Shown: positions 50,100-59,079 of the stretch, piece after piece | Position numbering within the stretch: position 1 is the stretch's first letter | Layout: each line of letters opens with the position of its first letter | Program-made: the position numbers and the translations under genes | The notes under the pieces: generated by a model | Seen by the model: only the letters and a program-made list of their open reading frames with translations | Database searches by the model: none | Told to the model about the DNA's origin: nothing | Assembly (NCBI RefSeq): GCF_039655865.1 | Contig: NZ_JBBYXL010000006.1 | Span: 124,001 to 188,000, forward strand | DNA: 64,000 bases | Reading direction: 5' to 3' | Source: Prosthecobacter sp. SYSU 5D2 | GTDB lineage: Bacteria > Verrucomicrobiota > Verrucomicrobiia > Verrucomicrobiales > Verrucomicrobiaceae

Positions 50100-51806
50100 T
50101 CACGCCCGCCCGGACTCCAGAATCTGGTTCACCGCATTTTGGATGCGGGCCCCATACACCGGATGGCGGACAAATTCTTCCCAGGTCAGCTCCAAACGCT
50201 CACACCATGTCAGGCTGCCATAGCTGCCTGGCAGGTTAAAGCGCTGGTCGGTTCCGATGAGGTCCGTGCACATCAGCACTGCCAGCAGGCAGGGGGTGTC
50301 GAAAAGGGCTCTTTGCAGCTTCACCAGCAGGTCACTGGACAGCGTTTCGGGCGGCTCCTCATTCCATCCGGCAAAAGCCAGCAGGTTTCGCAGATCCCCC
50401 GGCATTTCTGCCCCGGCAGTCTCCAGTCCCTCTCTCAGACGCGCATAGACGGCTGCGACGGGCGCGTGATCATGGTTTCCATAGGATACCAGACTCAGTT
50501 CCCGGAATGACGATTCGTTAAGCAGGCGGCCTTCGTCATCTTTTTCCAGCAGAGGGAAGGTCAGGTTCGGCATTTGCAGGTCATCCAGGGTTCGTCGCAT
50601 GTAGTCAGGCATCATTCCCATCAGCTCCGCCATCAGCCCCATTTCCCCCGCAGCCTCCTGCATGACGGTGATCAGCTCACGCCCCTGGAGTTCGTTCATG
50701 GCTGCCGTTGTCTCCTCCTCATCCGGTCCGGGGACAAAGCGAGGGAGCCGCCCGTTTGTTTTCAGCAACGCCTCCTCCTCACTGAGGGTGGCAAACTCCG
50801 CGTGTTGCGAGCCGCCCTGCCATGGGAACATGTAGGCGCGGAAGTAGCCCCGCAGATGATCCAGCCGGCAGATGTGAAAAAATCTGGACTCGGAACGTAG
50901 CCGGCCGCGCAGCCAGGCAAAATTCTCGGACCGGTGATTCTCCCACCGGTAGGGTGGCAGCCCCCAGTTCTGGCCCCAGCGCTCAGAATCCTTGTTGGTA
51001 TCAAAATACGAAACGGGCCGTGTGCCCATGCTCCACTCGGTATCGAATAGGTCGGGATGGCACCACACGTCCGCGCTGCTGCGAGAGACCCCAAAGGACA
51101 TCTCCCCCATGAGTCGCACACCCTTGGCATCCGCATAGGCGCGCACCTCGCTCCATTGCCGCTGGGCCACCCACTGGATGTAGGCGAACGAACGTCTCAG
51201 CCGCTCCAGCCGCGCTCTCTCCGGATGCGCTGCAATCCAGGACTCCGCGCTCGCGACCTTATGATGCTCCGGCCGCCATTGCTCCCAGTGGGCATTGTTT
51301 TCATATTCATGCACCAAGGTGCGAAACAGGGTGAATCCCGGCAGCCAGTCTGACTCTTTTTGTTGGAACTGCTGAAACTCCCCGGCCAGCTCTGCCGGCA
51401 TGTCTTCTGCGGCATCAAAATCAACGGCCGCCTCCATCAGGACCTGCAGTTTCAGGGCATGCACGGACAGGTGTTTTACGGCCCCTTCACGCAGCTGGAT
51501 GAGCCAGGCATCTGAGGCCAGGCGTTGCAGAGTCTCTTGCTTCAGGCCGGGCACGCGGTCCGGTTCAAGCGTCAGCAAGGCGGGGGAAAGCGCCCGAGAA
51601 CTGATGGGATTGTAGGGGCTGTGATCCCCGATCGTTTCATGGATGGGCAGGATTTGCAGCACTGCAAAATGGTGGTCTGCACAGAAGTCCAGGGTTTCCA
51701 TCACAGCACGCGTATCGCCGATGCCCATGTCACCCGTACGGCGCATGGCAAACACAGGCACAAGCAGGCCGGCAAGTCTTTTGGGAAGTGGAGGGGGAGG
51801 TGGCAT
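50100..51806 (-). CDS. malQ: 4-alpha-glucanotransferase (amylomaltase, GH77)
   Basis: 568 residues from the ATG at 51806 (MPPPPPLPKRLAGLLVPVFA); the frame opens at 51923 within a terminator hairpin region. GDHSPYNPISSRALSPALLTL is the GH77 substrate loop. The nucleophile is in CRLDHLRGYFRAY (usual form RIDHFRG), acid/base Glu in GLMAELMGMMP (usual AEDLG), and the third acid in YGNHDH. The -L-M- in place of -D-L- after the acid/base Glu is a local variant. MalQ transfers alpha-1,4-glucan segments in maltose/glycogen metabolism. It complements GlgE at 23721. Confidence 0.92.
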   Translation of the reverse strand: MPPPPPLPKRLAGLLVPVFAMRRTGDMGIGDTRAVMETLDFCADHHFAVLQILPIHETIGDHSPYNPISSRALSPALLTLEPDRVPGLKQETLQRLASDAWLIQLREGAVKHLSVHALKLQVLMEAAVDFDAAEDMPAELAGEFQQFQQKESDWLPGFTLFRTLVHEYENNAHWEQWRPEHHKVASAESWIAAHPERARLERLRRSFAYIQWVAQRQWSEVRAYADAKGVRLMGEMSFGVSRSSADVWCHPDLFDTEWSMGTRPVSYFDTNKDSERWGQNWGLPPYRWENHRSENFAWLRGRLRSESRFFHICRLDHLRGYFRAYMFPWQGGSQHAEFATLSEEEALLKTNGRLPRFVPGPDEEETTAAMNELQGRELITVMQEAAGEMGLMAELMGMMPDYMRRTLDDLQMPNLTFPLLEKDDEGRLLNESSFRELSLVSYGNHDHAPVAAVYARLREGLETAGAEMPGDLRNLLAFAGWNEEPPETLSSDLLVKLQRALFDTPCLLAVLMCTDLIGTDQRFNLPGSYGSLTWCERLELTWEEFVRHPVYGARIQNAVNQILESGRA

Positions 51807-51847
51807 ATTGTAAAACAATGCGGTTAAACGGAGTTCCAAAAACGGCG

Positions 51848-51893
51848 CTGGCGGTAAACAGCGGACATTTTGAATGTCCTCCGTTACCGCCAG
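51848..51893 (-). terminator. Rho-independent terminator after the DUF4142 gene
   Basis: Outer 10-bp arms CTGGCGGTAA/TTACCGCCAG (51848-51857, 51884-51893) and inner 7-bp arms GGACATT/AATGTCC with a 3-base loop form one long hairpin. On the minus strand it is followed by GCGCCGTTTTT, a U-tract. It lies 38 bases after the DUF4142 stop, between that gene and malQ. Confidence 0.8.
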
Positions 51894-51931
51894 GCTGGTA
51901 TTGAGCAGAACAGGCCGGCTCAAAAGGAGGT

Positions 51932-52468
51932 TTACTTCTTCTGGGCTTCCTGAACCTGGTTCAGGTGGGCACGCAAGGTGGGCAGCATCTTGGCGGCCCA
52001 GGCTTTGACTTCCGCGTCCTCGGAGTCCTCGGCTGCGTCTTCAAACAGAGCAATGGACTCCTTATGATCATCTTCAAGCTGGGCCAGGAAGGCTTTGTCA
52101 AAGCCGTCACCTGTTGGCTCATTTTCCAGGTCCTTCATTTCTTCAGTGTCCTGAGGATCCGTCACGACCGAAATCATGACGCCTTTGGACTTGGCCAGAG
52201 CAGCAAGCTCGGTGTTGGCAGCGCCATGGTCAGCCACCATTTTTTCAGCGATGGCCCTGACGTCTTCACGTGCCGATTTCTTCACACCCAAAGCGGCGAT
52301 TTGAGCCTCTCCCAGCCCCATTTGTGAGGCTGCCTTCACAAACTTTTCATCAGAGGCATTGAGGATGCTTTTGGGATCTGCGGAATGGCCGGGGGTGGCC
52401 ATGATGGTGAGGCTGGCAAAGGCGCAGAGCAAGGCTGCGGCCAGAGCAGGAACGGAATAGTTTTTCAT
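51932..52468 (-). CDS. Secreted DUF4142 (ferritin-like) protein
   Basis: 178 residues with a signal peptide (YSVPALAAALLCAFASLTIMATPGHSA). The mature part is all-helical, with FVKAASQMGLGEAQIAALGVKKSAREDVRAIAEKMVADHGAANTELAALAKSKGV as the DUF4142 signature (landmark; key residues D-H-x-x-x-N-x-E-L). The C-terminal half has DKAFLAQLEDDHKESIALFEDA, with the second D-H pair. DUF4142 proteins are periplasmic, four-helix and widespread in stress-resistance loci; their activity is unknown. It begins the stress-like region and ends at a strong terminator. Confidence 0.9.
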   Translation of the reverse strand: MKNYSVPALAAALLCAFASLTIMATPGHSADPKSILNASDEKFVKAASQMGLGEAQIAALGVKKSAREDVRAIAEKMVADHGAANTELAALAKSKGVMISVVTDPQDTEEMKDLENEPTGDGFDKAFLAQLEDDHKESIALFEDAAEDSEDAEVKAWAAKMLPTLRAHLNQVQEAQKK

Positions 52469-52624
52469 AATTATTTGATTGTTACAAGGTTGTTTAGCCT
52501 GCCCTCAGCGAGTCAGGCAGACACCCCTAATTCGCCACGCTCTGATTCAATGGACGTATGGGATTGCTGACATTCGCGTGCACGGAAATGAGGCAAAGCC
52601 AAATGCCCGCCGCCTTGCGAATCC

Positions 52625-52831
52625 ATGGACGCATCTATGAAAAAGCCAACCCAATCCAACGATGAAGACCAGGACTCCCAGCTTGGGGGCACCGACCAGA
52701 TCGAGCAGCTTGCTGCCGACATTGCCCATGAAGAAGACCACACCCAAGTGACTGACGAGGACCGCAAGAAGGCGGTGGAGCAGATGGTCGAAAGGTCCCC
52801 TGCCCCGCCACCGAAGATCAATCAAGACTGA
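52625..52831 (+). CDS. Small acidic hypothetical protein
   Basis: 68 residues (or 64 from the second Met at 52637). Rich in Asp, Glu and Gln, no signal or membrane segment; EQLAADIAHEEDHTQVTDEDRKKAVEQMVE looks like one or two amphipathic helices (landmark). It ends 29 bases before the EEP-family gene and reads the same way, so co-expression is plausible. It could be a chance frame, but the charge pattern and helix periodicity favour a real gene. Two antisense frames cover the same bases and look less convincing. Confidence 0.5.
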   Translation: MDASMKKPTQSNDEDQDSQLGGTDQIEQLAADIAHEEDHTQVTDEDRKKAVEQMVERSPAPPPKINQD

Positions 52832-52860
52832 GTCCCGGCCAGTCAGCCCCCAGCCTTCCC

Positions 52861-53610
52861 ATGCTGACTTCCCCCCCCCACCTGCGAGTCATGACTTACA
52901 ATGTTCATGGCTGCGTGGGCATGGATGCCCAGCAGGATGAAAAGCGTATCGCGGACGTTATCGCCACCTTCCAGCCGGATGTTGTGGCGCTGCAGGAACT
53001 GGATGTAGCGCGTTCGCGGAGCCGCGGGGTGGACCAGGCGCGCATCCTGGCGGACCGGCTGAAAATGAATTTCTACTTCCACCCGGCGCTGAGCCACCTG
53101 TCTGAGCATTATGGAGATGCCATTCTGAGCCGGCTGCCGATGACGCTGGTTAAAAAAGGCATTCTGCCGACCACCACATCGCGGCTTGCCTTTGAACCGC
53201 GGGGCGCACTGCTGGTCAGGCTGGAAGTGGACGGGCAGCCGGTCTTCCTGCTGAACACCCATCTTGGCCTTAGCTGGGATGAAAGGCTGGCCCAGACAGA
53301 AGCGCTGCTGGGTCCTGAATGGATGGGCAGACCTGGCGGCCAGGCCCGCTTCATCCTTTGCGGCGACCTCAATGCCATCCCCGGTTCTCTCGTTCATCGC
53401 ACTTTCAAGAGCCGTCTCCAGGATGTGCAGTCCTGGACATTCCTGACGCGACCCCGTGCCACCTTTCCCTCCCGCATGCCCCTGGTCAGGCTGGACTATA
53501 TTTTTATCAATGAAGGGCTGGCTGTGCAAGATGTGCAGGTGCCGAACAACATGCTGACCCGCAACGCCTCTGACCACCTCCCGCTGATTGCGGACCTTGT
53601 GCTGGCCTGA
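52861..53610 (+). CDS. Endonuclease/exonuclease/phosphatase (EEP) family protein
   Basis: 249 residues. LRVMTYNVHGCVGMD, then PDVVALQELDV, give the metal-binding Asn and Glu; HLGLSWDERLAQ, ILCGDLNAIPGS and LDYIFINEGL plus ASDHLPLIADL complete the EEP active site (D-x-N, S-D-H). It can cleave DNA, RNA or phospholipid head groups. E. coli YbhP, its likely relative, is encoded beside cardiolipin synthase ClsB; here the convergent gene, 2 bases away, is also a ClsB-like phospholipase D. A lipid-related or phosphodiesterase role is therefore likely. No signal peptide. Confidence 0.92.
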   Translation: MLTSPPHLRVMTYNVHGCVGMDAQQDEKRIADVIATFQPDVVALQELDVARSRSRGVDQARILADRLKMNFYFHPALSHLSEHYGDAILSRLPMTLVKKGILPTTTSRLAFEPRGALLVRLEVDGQPVFLLNTHLGLSWDERLAQTEALLGPEWMGRPGGQARFILCGDLNAIPGSLVHRTFKSRLQDVQSWTFLTRPRATFPSRMPLVRLDYIFINEGLAVQDVQVPNNMLTRNASDHLPLIADLVLA

Positions 53611-53612
53611 TT

Positions 53613-54971
53613 TCACATCTGGGAGCGCAGCACGCCGGCCGCATGGCCGATGATTTTTTCACTGAGAGGCCGCTTGCGCCATGCAGCCCAGGTAATCTCC
53701 CTGGATTCCGCTTTGTCCCGCTCAAAGATGTCCAGGTGCTGCCAGGCAAAGCCATGATCCAGAACGTTCAGATTTGCCTCCTCGTTGAGGCACAGGGAAC
53801 GGTCATCAAGATTGCAGGAGCCAACGGAAACCCATTGCTCATCCACAATGAAATACTTGCTGTGCAGCAACGCGGGCTGATATTCATAAAACTTTGCTCC
53901 AGACTTCATGAGCCCGCCCCAACGTGCGCGGCCCACATACCTGACCACCCGCTGGTCAATGCGCTCGCTCGGAGCTATGATTTCCACACTCACGCCGCGT
54001 GCGAGAGCCTTTTTCAGCAGGTTGATGACCAGCATGTCAGGCACAAAATACGGATTTACAATCCGGATGGAATGCCGCGCGGCGGCAATGGAAAGCAGGA
54101 ACATCAGCCGGGCGCTGTCCGCACCTTCGCTGACCGAGCTTTTCAACATCTGGCACTTCTTGTCACCACAGGCTTTCAGCTCAGGAAAGTAAAGATCCCC
54201 GTGGAGCACCTGCGAGCGTGTTTGCATCCAGTTGTCCAGAAAGGCCTGCTGCATCTGCGCCACGACCGGCCCCTGGATCTCGTACTGGGTGTCCCGCCAG
54301 TGGTCAGGCCGGTCTGCATTTCCGTCCCAAAGGTCAGAGATGCCGGCTCCTCCTGTATAACCAATGCGTCCGTCAATGATCAGAAGCTTGCGGTGCGTGC
54401 GATGATTAAAGTGGGCCAGATTAAACCGGCGAAAAATCTCCAGTTCCACACCGCACTTGGCCATGCGTTTCACAAAGGCGCTGTCTATGCAGTTGCAGCC
54501 CATCGCATCCTGAAGGAAATGCACCTTCACTCCGGCACCGGCACGTTCGCAAAGGGCATCGGCAAAAGCCTTGGAAACCTCCCCTTTGGTGAAGACAAAA
54601 CTCTCAAAGGTAATGCTGTGCTGAGCACTGCGGATGGAATCGAGCATGCAAGGGAAGAATTCCGCCCCATTTTCCAGCACGGTGATTTTGTTTCCGTCCA
54701 CGAGCGGCGGCCCCATGAGCTGGCTCATCACCCGTTCGAACGCCGGATCGGCCACCGCGTAATCCGTGTCAATGTCATGGGTAATTCTCTTCTCCGTCTC
54801 TAAAAAATTCTTGCTGAAGATGACCGCCGCGCCTCCGCTGAGGATTGCCGTGGCGGCAAACCGCATCCATCCGTGGGCGGATTCGGCCTCATTCCCGGAC
54901 TGCGAAAACGGCCATGCGGCCACGGCTTCATCCTTTAGAGTTTGCAGGGTAGGCGGGAGGCGCATAGACAT
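53613..54971 (-). CDS. Phospholipase D family protein, cardiolipin-synthase-like (ClsB-type)
   Basis: 452 residues. A hydrophobic segment at about 36-54 (AATAILSGGAAVIFSKNF) is followed by two HKD motifs: HRTHRKLLIIDGRIGYTGG and LLHSKYFIVDEQWVSVGSCNLDDRS. It joins phosphatidyl groups to make cardiolipin, or hydrolyses phospholipid. The start overlaps the end of the cupin gene by 44 bases, so it is coupled to that gene (start at 54971 or the next Met at 54965). The convergent EEP gene is its usual partner in other bacteria. Confidence 0.93.
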   Translation of the reverse strand: MSMRLPPTLQTLKDEAVAAWPFSQSGNEAESAHGWMRFAATAILSGGAAVIFSKNFLETEKRITHDIDTDYAVADPAFERVMSQLMGPPLVDGNKITVLENGAEFFPCMLDSIRSAQHSITFESFVFTKGEVSKAFADALCERAGAGVKVHFLQDAMGCNCIDSAFVKRMAKCGVELEIFRRFNLAHFNHRTHRKLLIIDGRIGYTGGAGISDLWDGNADRPDHWRDTQYEIQGPVVAQMQQAFLDNWMQTRSQVLHGDLYFPELKACGDKKCQMLKSSVSEGADSARLMFLLSIAAARHSIRIVNPYFVPDMLVINLLKKALARGVSVEIIAPSERIDQRVVRYVGRARWGGLMKSGAKFYEYQPALLHSKYFIVDEQWVSVGSCNLDDRSLCLNEEANLNVLDHGFAWQHLDIFERDKAESREITWAAWRKRPLSEKIIGHAAGVLRSQM

Positions 54972-55254
54972 TGAAGGTCAGTACAGATTCGTCAAAGTTG
55001 TTATAAAAGCGGTGCGGTGTACGTGCAGGAATGACGACAAACTCGCCTTTCTGCAGAGTTATTTTTTCGTCACCTATCTCCCCGCTCACCCGGCCCTCGA
55101 TAACGAGCAGCACCTGGTCGCTTTCAGGGTGGTCCTCAGCCTCGACACCAGTATCCCGCCCCGGTTCCAGACGCATCATGGCCACCTGGGTCTGGTCCGT
55201 GGTATGGAGGGCTTCAAACCACTGCTGGAAGTTGGTGACGCTCTGCGGCTTCAT
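54928..55254 (-). CDS. Cupin domain protein
   Basis: 108 residues from the ATG at 55254. The cupin motifs are HPESDQVLLVIEGRVSGEIG (H-x-x-x-D-Q rather than H-x-H) and GEFVVIPARTPHRFYN. Metal ligation is thus partial: one His and the carboxylates. It could be a small regulatory or binding protein rather than an enzyme. It leads the phospholipase D gene with a 44-base overlap. The longer frame back to 55353 looks unlikely. Confidence 0.85.
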   Translation of the reverse strand: MKPQSVTNFQQWFEALHTTDQTQVAMMRLEPGRDTGVEAEDHPESDQVLLVIEGRVSGEIGDEKITLQKGEFVVIPARTPHRFYNNFDESVLTFNVYAPPAYPANSKG

Positions 55255-55359
55255 ATTTCCTGATTCGCGTTGAACCCGGGAAGTGCGCGTAAAAATAATT
55301 GAGGTTTCCCGATTGCAGAATGCACGCGCCGGACAATTCACCGCCGATTTCAATCATGT

Positions 55360-57018
55360 ATGACACTCTCCCTGAATCCCGAACATTTGAAACGATACAA
55401 GCAGGTGGTCGCTTTGCTCATCAAGTATGGGCATGGGGATCTGGTCAAGAATGCCCCCATTGTGGATGATCCGCTGGAGTTTGCTCCGCCGCCTCCCGTG
55501 CCGCCAGGGGCTAAGGAACTGGCCAAGGACCTTGAAGCCCTGGGCCCCACGTTCATCAAACTCGGCCAGCTTCTTTCCACCCGCTCAGACTTCATTCCGC
55601 CTGCTTACATGGAGGGTCTGAGCATGCTTCAGGACCATATCAAACCGTTTCCTTATGAAAAGGTGGAGGCGATCGTTGCGGTTGAAATCGGTGCCCGTAT
55701 TTCCAAGGCGTTCAAATCTTTTGATGAAACGCCCATGGCGGCAGCCTCCCTGGGCCAGGTGCACTACGCGGTCTTGCGGAGCGGGCAGGAAGTGGCCGTG
55801 AAGGTGCAACGTCCGGACGTCCGTGAGCATGTGGCCACGGACTTGGCCGCGCTGGCCGAGATCGCCGAGTTTTTAGACAAGCATACAGATGCCGGACGCC
55901 GGTTTGAATTTACCAAAATCGTCAACGAACTGCGCAAAGCCCTCCTGCGCGAGCTGGATTACCGCCTCGAAGCGCAGACCATGCGGATGATGCGGGAAAA
56001 GCTCTCTGAATTTACCCGTCTGGTCATCCCCGCGCCGATTGATGATTACTCCAGCGGCCGGGTGCTGACCATGGAGTATGTGGACGGGTCCAAGGTGACC
56101 AAACTCCATCCTCTGGGCCGGATGGAAATTGACGGTGCGGGCCTGGCGGAGGAAGTCTTCAAATCCTACCTCCATCAAATCCTGGTCATGGGCGTTTTCC
56201 ATGCTGATCCGCATCCAGGCAATGTCTTCCTGACGGTGGACAACCGTGTGGCGCTGCTGGATTTTGGCATGGTCGCCCGCATCGGACCGGACATGCAGGA
56301 CAGCCTGCTGAAGCTGCTCATTGCCATCAGCGATGGGCAGAGCGACCGCGCCGCGGCCGTGGCCCAGAGCATGGGAACAGAAAGAGACGGTTTTGACGAG
56401 GTGAAATTTCGCCGCGACATCGCAGAGATCATCAGTCAGCAGCAGGGGGCCACGGTGCAGGAGATGCAGGTGGGCAAGATCGTCATGCGCGTCACCCAGG
56501 TCGCAGCGGACACAGGCCTGAGCATGCCAGAGGAACTGACCATGCTGGGCAAGACGCTGCTGAATCTGGACCTTGTGGGCCGCACCCTAGATCCTGAATT
56601 TGACCCGAATGAATCCATCCGCCGGAATGCGGCCAAGCTCATGCAGGAAAAGACCTTCAAGAGCCTTTCCCCTGGCAATCTGATCAACTCGCTGCTGGAT
56701 GCGAAAGAGCTCATTGAGAAGCTGCCGGGCCGGCTCAACCAGTTCCTGGAAGTGGTGGCCTCCAACAAGCTCAAAATCCACCTGGATACCATTGATGAAA
56801 AGGTCGTCATGACCGGTCTGCAAAAGGTGGCCAACCGCATCACGCTTGGCCTGATTCTCGCCTCCATGATCATGGGAGCCTCCCTGCTCATGCGGATTGA
56901 GACCAGTTTCCGCATCTTGGGTTATCCAGGCTTTGCGATGGTGCTTTTCTCCCTGGCATGCGGGGGTGGCCTGGCCCTGGCCTGGCAGATCATGCGCAGC
57001 GATTTCAGAACGAAGTAG
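55360..57018 (+). CDS. AarF/UbiB (ABC1) family atypical kinase
   Basis: 552 residues. LGPTFIKLGQLLSTRSDFIPPAYMEGLSMLQDHI is the KxGQ family motif (landmark; key FIKLGQ). PMAAASLGQVHYAVLRSGQEVAVKVQRPDV is the A-rich loop and Lys site. HADPHPGNVFLT and LLDFGMVARIG are the catalytic and metal sites. Two membrane segments end the chain (LGLILASMIMGASLLM and FAMVLFSLACGGGLALAW). Members support ubiquinone synthesis and lipid transport and bind the membrane. It stands alone, divergent from the cupin gene. Quinone work is possible in this phylum through menaquinone. Confidence 0.93.
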   Translation: MTLSLNPEHLKRYKQVVALLIKYGHGDLVKNAPIVDDPLEFAPPPPVPPGAKELAKDLEALGPTFIKLGQLLSTRSDFIPPAYMEGLSMLQDHIKPFPYEKVEAIVAVEIGARISKAFKSFDETPMAAASLGQVHYAVLRSGQEVAVKVQRPDVREHVATDLAALAEIAEFLDKHTDAGRRFEFTKIVNELRKALLRELDYRLEAQTMRMMREKLSEFTRLVIPAPIDDYSSGRVLTMEYVDGSKVTKLHPLGRMEIDGAGLAEEVFKSYLHQILVMGVFHADPHPGNVFLTVDNRVALLDFGMVARIGPDMQDSLLKLLIAISDGQSDRAAAVAQSMGTERDGFDEVKFRRDIAEIISQQQGATVQEMQVGKIVMRVTQVAADTGLSMPEELTMLGKTLLNLDLVGRTLDPEFDPNESIRRNAAKLMQEKTFKSLSPGNLINSLLDAKELIEKLPGRLNQFLEVVASNKLKIHLDTIDEKVVMTGLQKVANRITLGLILASMIMGASLLMRIETSFRILGYPGFAMVLFSLACGGGLALAWQIMRSDFRTK

Positions 57019-57034
57019 GGGCCTTTTCTTTTGC

Positions 57035-58156
57035 TCATCTGCCTGTCCGGCCGCTGGCGGAAAGTTTCCGCCGGCTGCCTTTCAACCTTCGTTGCAGAAG
57101 TACGAGGACTGATGCCTCCTCCGGTTTCAGCCGTGAAAGGGAGCGGTCAATCTTCACCGCAATGCTTTTGGTTAGCGTGGCGATGGTCTGGCCTTCGAAA
57201 TAGGAATCCAAAATGGCGGGATGGACATAGCACTTGCGGCACACCGCGGGTGTGTTGCCCAGCATTCTGGATACGGCTTCCACGGCTATGACCACGTTCT
57301 TTTTGGCCTCTTTTTCTGAGGTCACTTCCTCAAACTCGCGCAGGGCGATAGCGGCCAGCACCGTGCCGGCCCAGGTGCGATAATCCTTTGCCGTGAAGTC
57401 CTGACCGGTGATCTCCCGCAGATAGCGGTTCACATCCTCAGATCCCACATCCCGGGTCTGGCCGTCCTCATCCTGATAGCCAAACAGTTCCTGTCCAGGC
57501 AGGTCCTGGCAGTGTTTCACAATGCGGGCAAGCTGGCGGTCACGCAGGCTGATCTCATGCTCCTTGCCGCTTTTGCCACGGAACTGAAACCTGATTCCCT
57601 CCCGCGAAATTTTCACATGCTTGTTGTGCATCGTGGTCAGGCCGTAGGACTTGTTGGTGCGGGCATACTCATCATTGCCGACACGGATCAGTGTCGTCTC
57701 CAGCAGTTTCAGCACCGTGGCCAGCACCTTTACCCGTGGGAGGCCGGGCTTTTCCAGATCTTTTTTTATCTGGCGGCGGATCTTTGGCAATGCTCGGGCA
57801 AAATCCACCATGTGCTGAAACTTGTTTCCATCCCGGTGCTCACGCCACTTGGGATGATAGTGATACTGCTTCCTTCCGCGCGCGTCCCGGCCTGTGGCCT
57901 GCAAGTGGCCTTTTTCTGAGGGGCATATCCACACGTCCGTCCACGCTGGGGGGAGAACCAGGGCCCTGATGCGGCTCAGCACCCCCTCGTCGGTAATGCG
58001 TTTGCCACCGGCATCCAGATATACAAACGAGTCGCCCAATTTGCGGCGGGTCAGCCCCGGCCGACGGTCGGTGGTGTAGCTGAGGCCCGCCTCCCTGGCA
58101 TCTGCCTTTTCTGCGGACAGCGCCTTTTGATCAGCCGTTGATGATTTCGCCTCCAT
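57035..58156 (-). CDS. DNA topoisomerase IB (poxvirus type)
   Basis: 373 residues. The N-terminal domain reads GDSFVYLDAGGKRI and LVLPPAWTDVWICPSEKGHLQATGRDARGRKQYHYHPKWRE (landmark). The catalytic domain has YARTNKSYGLTTMHNKHVKI, the Arg-Lys-Arg residues around KISREGIRFQFRGKSGKEHE, KDYRTWAGT, and the active-site Tyr in CYVHPAILDSYFEG. The enzyme relaxes supercoils by single-strand cuts. It is an accessory enzyme common in GC-rich stress-tolerant bacteria. The start overlaps the SDR stop by 26 bases, so the two are coupled. Confidence 0.94.
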   Translation of the reverse strand: MEAKSSTADQKALSAEKADAREAGLSYTTDRRPGLTRRKLGDSFVYLDAGGKRITDEGVLSRIRALVLPPAWTDVWICPSEKGHLQATGRDARGRKQYHYHPKWREHRDGNKFQHMVDFARALPKIRRQIKKDLEKPGLPRVKVLATVLKLLETTLIRVGNDEYARTNKSYGLTTMHNKHVKISREGIRFQFRGKSGKEHEISLRDRQLARIVKHCQDLPGQELFGYQDEDGQTRDVGSEDVNRYLREITGQDFTAKDYRTWAGTVLAAIALREFEEVTSEKEAKKNVVIAVEAVSRMLGNTPAVCRKCYVHPAILDSYFEGQTIATLTKSIAVKIDRSLSRLKPEEASVLVLLQRRLKGSRRKLSASGRTGR

Positions 58157-59003
58157 TGGGATGCAGCACCTGTCCGGTCATGTAAGAGGCTTCGGCTGAG
58201 GCCAGGAAAACAAAGCAAGATGCTACCTCGTTTGGCTGGCCAGCACGGCCCATGGGAACGTCGGAGCCAAAGGTCTCCACCTTTTCCTCAGGAAAGGTGG
58301 CAGGGATCAAAGGTGTCCAGATAGGGCCGGGAGCCACTGCATTGACACGAATGCCCTTTTTCACCACCGAATGGGCCAGCGCGCGGGTGAATGACACAAT
58401 GGCCCCCTTGGTGGCTGAATAATCAATCAGCGAGGCACTGCCGCGATAGGCGGTGACTGAAGTGGTGTTGATGACAGAGCTGCCCTGCTTGAGATGCGGC
58501 AGCGCCGCCTTGGTCAGAAAAAAGCAGCCGTAAACATTGGTCCTGAAGGTGCGCTCAAGCTGCTTTTCCGTGATGTCTTCCAGGCTCTCTTGTGGATGTT
58601 GCGCGGCCGCATTGTTCACCACGATGTCGAGCCGCCCCCATTGCTGGATGACTTTGGCGATGGCGCGTTTGCAAAAAGCCTCGCTGCCGATGTCTCCAGC
58701 GATGGCCAGGGCATCGGCACCAGCTTCCTTCACCAAGCGCACGGTTTCATCAGCGTCGCGTTTTTCATTCAGGTGCAGGACGGCCACCTGTGCCCCCTGA
58801 GCGGCAAAGGCCAAGGCCACGGCACGCCCGATGCCGCTGTCGCCACCGGAGATCATGGCCACCCTGCCAGCCAGCCGGGGCTGGTGAACGGTGTGGATCA
58901 CGCCAGATTCTGGCTGGGGGTCCATCAGATATTCCAGGCCGGGTTGCCGGGCCTGTTTTTGACGGGGACGCAGGGGTTTTTTCTTTTGCTGTAATTGGGC
59001 CAT
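58131..59003 (-). CDS. Short-chain dehydrogenase/reductase, YghA-like
   Basis: 290 residues. After a basic leader, SGGDSGIGRAVALAFAAQGA is the NAD(P)-binding Rossmann motif. NNAAAQ, the Ser in INTTSVTAYRGSASLIDYSATKGA and the Tyr-x-x-x-Lys (YSATKG) form the active site. YLMDPQPESG before the fold and WTPLIPATFPEEKVETFGSDVPMGRAGQP are features of the YghA/general-stress branch. The substrate is not known. It overlaps the topoisomerase gene by 26 bases and leads it. Confidence 0.92.
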   Translation of the reverse strand: MAQLQQKKKPLRPRQKQARQPGLEYLMDPQPESGVIHTVHQPRLAGRVAMISGGDSGIGRAVALAFAAQGAQVAVLHLNEKRDADETVRLVKEAGADALAIAGDIGSEAFCKRAIAKVIQQWGRLDIVVNNAAAQHPQESLEDITEKQLERTFRTNVYGCFFLTKAALPHLKQGSSVINTTSVTAYRGSASLIDYSATKGAIVSFTRALAHSVVKKGIRVNAVAPGPIWTPLIPATFPEEKVETFGSDVPMGRAGQPNEVASCFVFLASAEASYMTGQVLHPNGGEIING

Positions 59004-59079
59004 GATGATGAGGAGGTTGTTACTCCTTCACATCGCGCCGTCTCGCCTTGATGGCCGGATGGAAGCGTTCACAGGCGGC

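Noticed and set aside
52547-52825. Two minus-strand frames over the small acidic gene
   Set aside because: Repetitive Ser/Trp-rich or Gly/Leu-rich translations without start support; the acidic plus-strand frame is more protein-like and matches the direction of the next gene.
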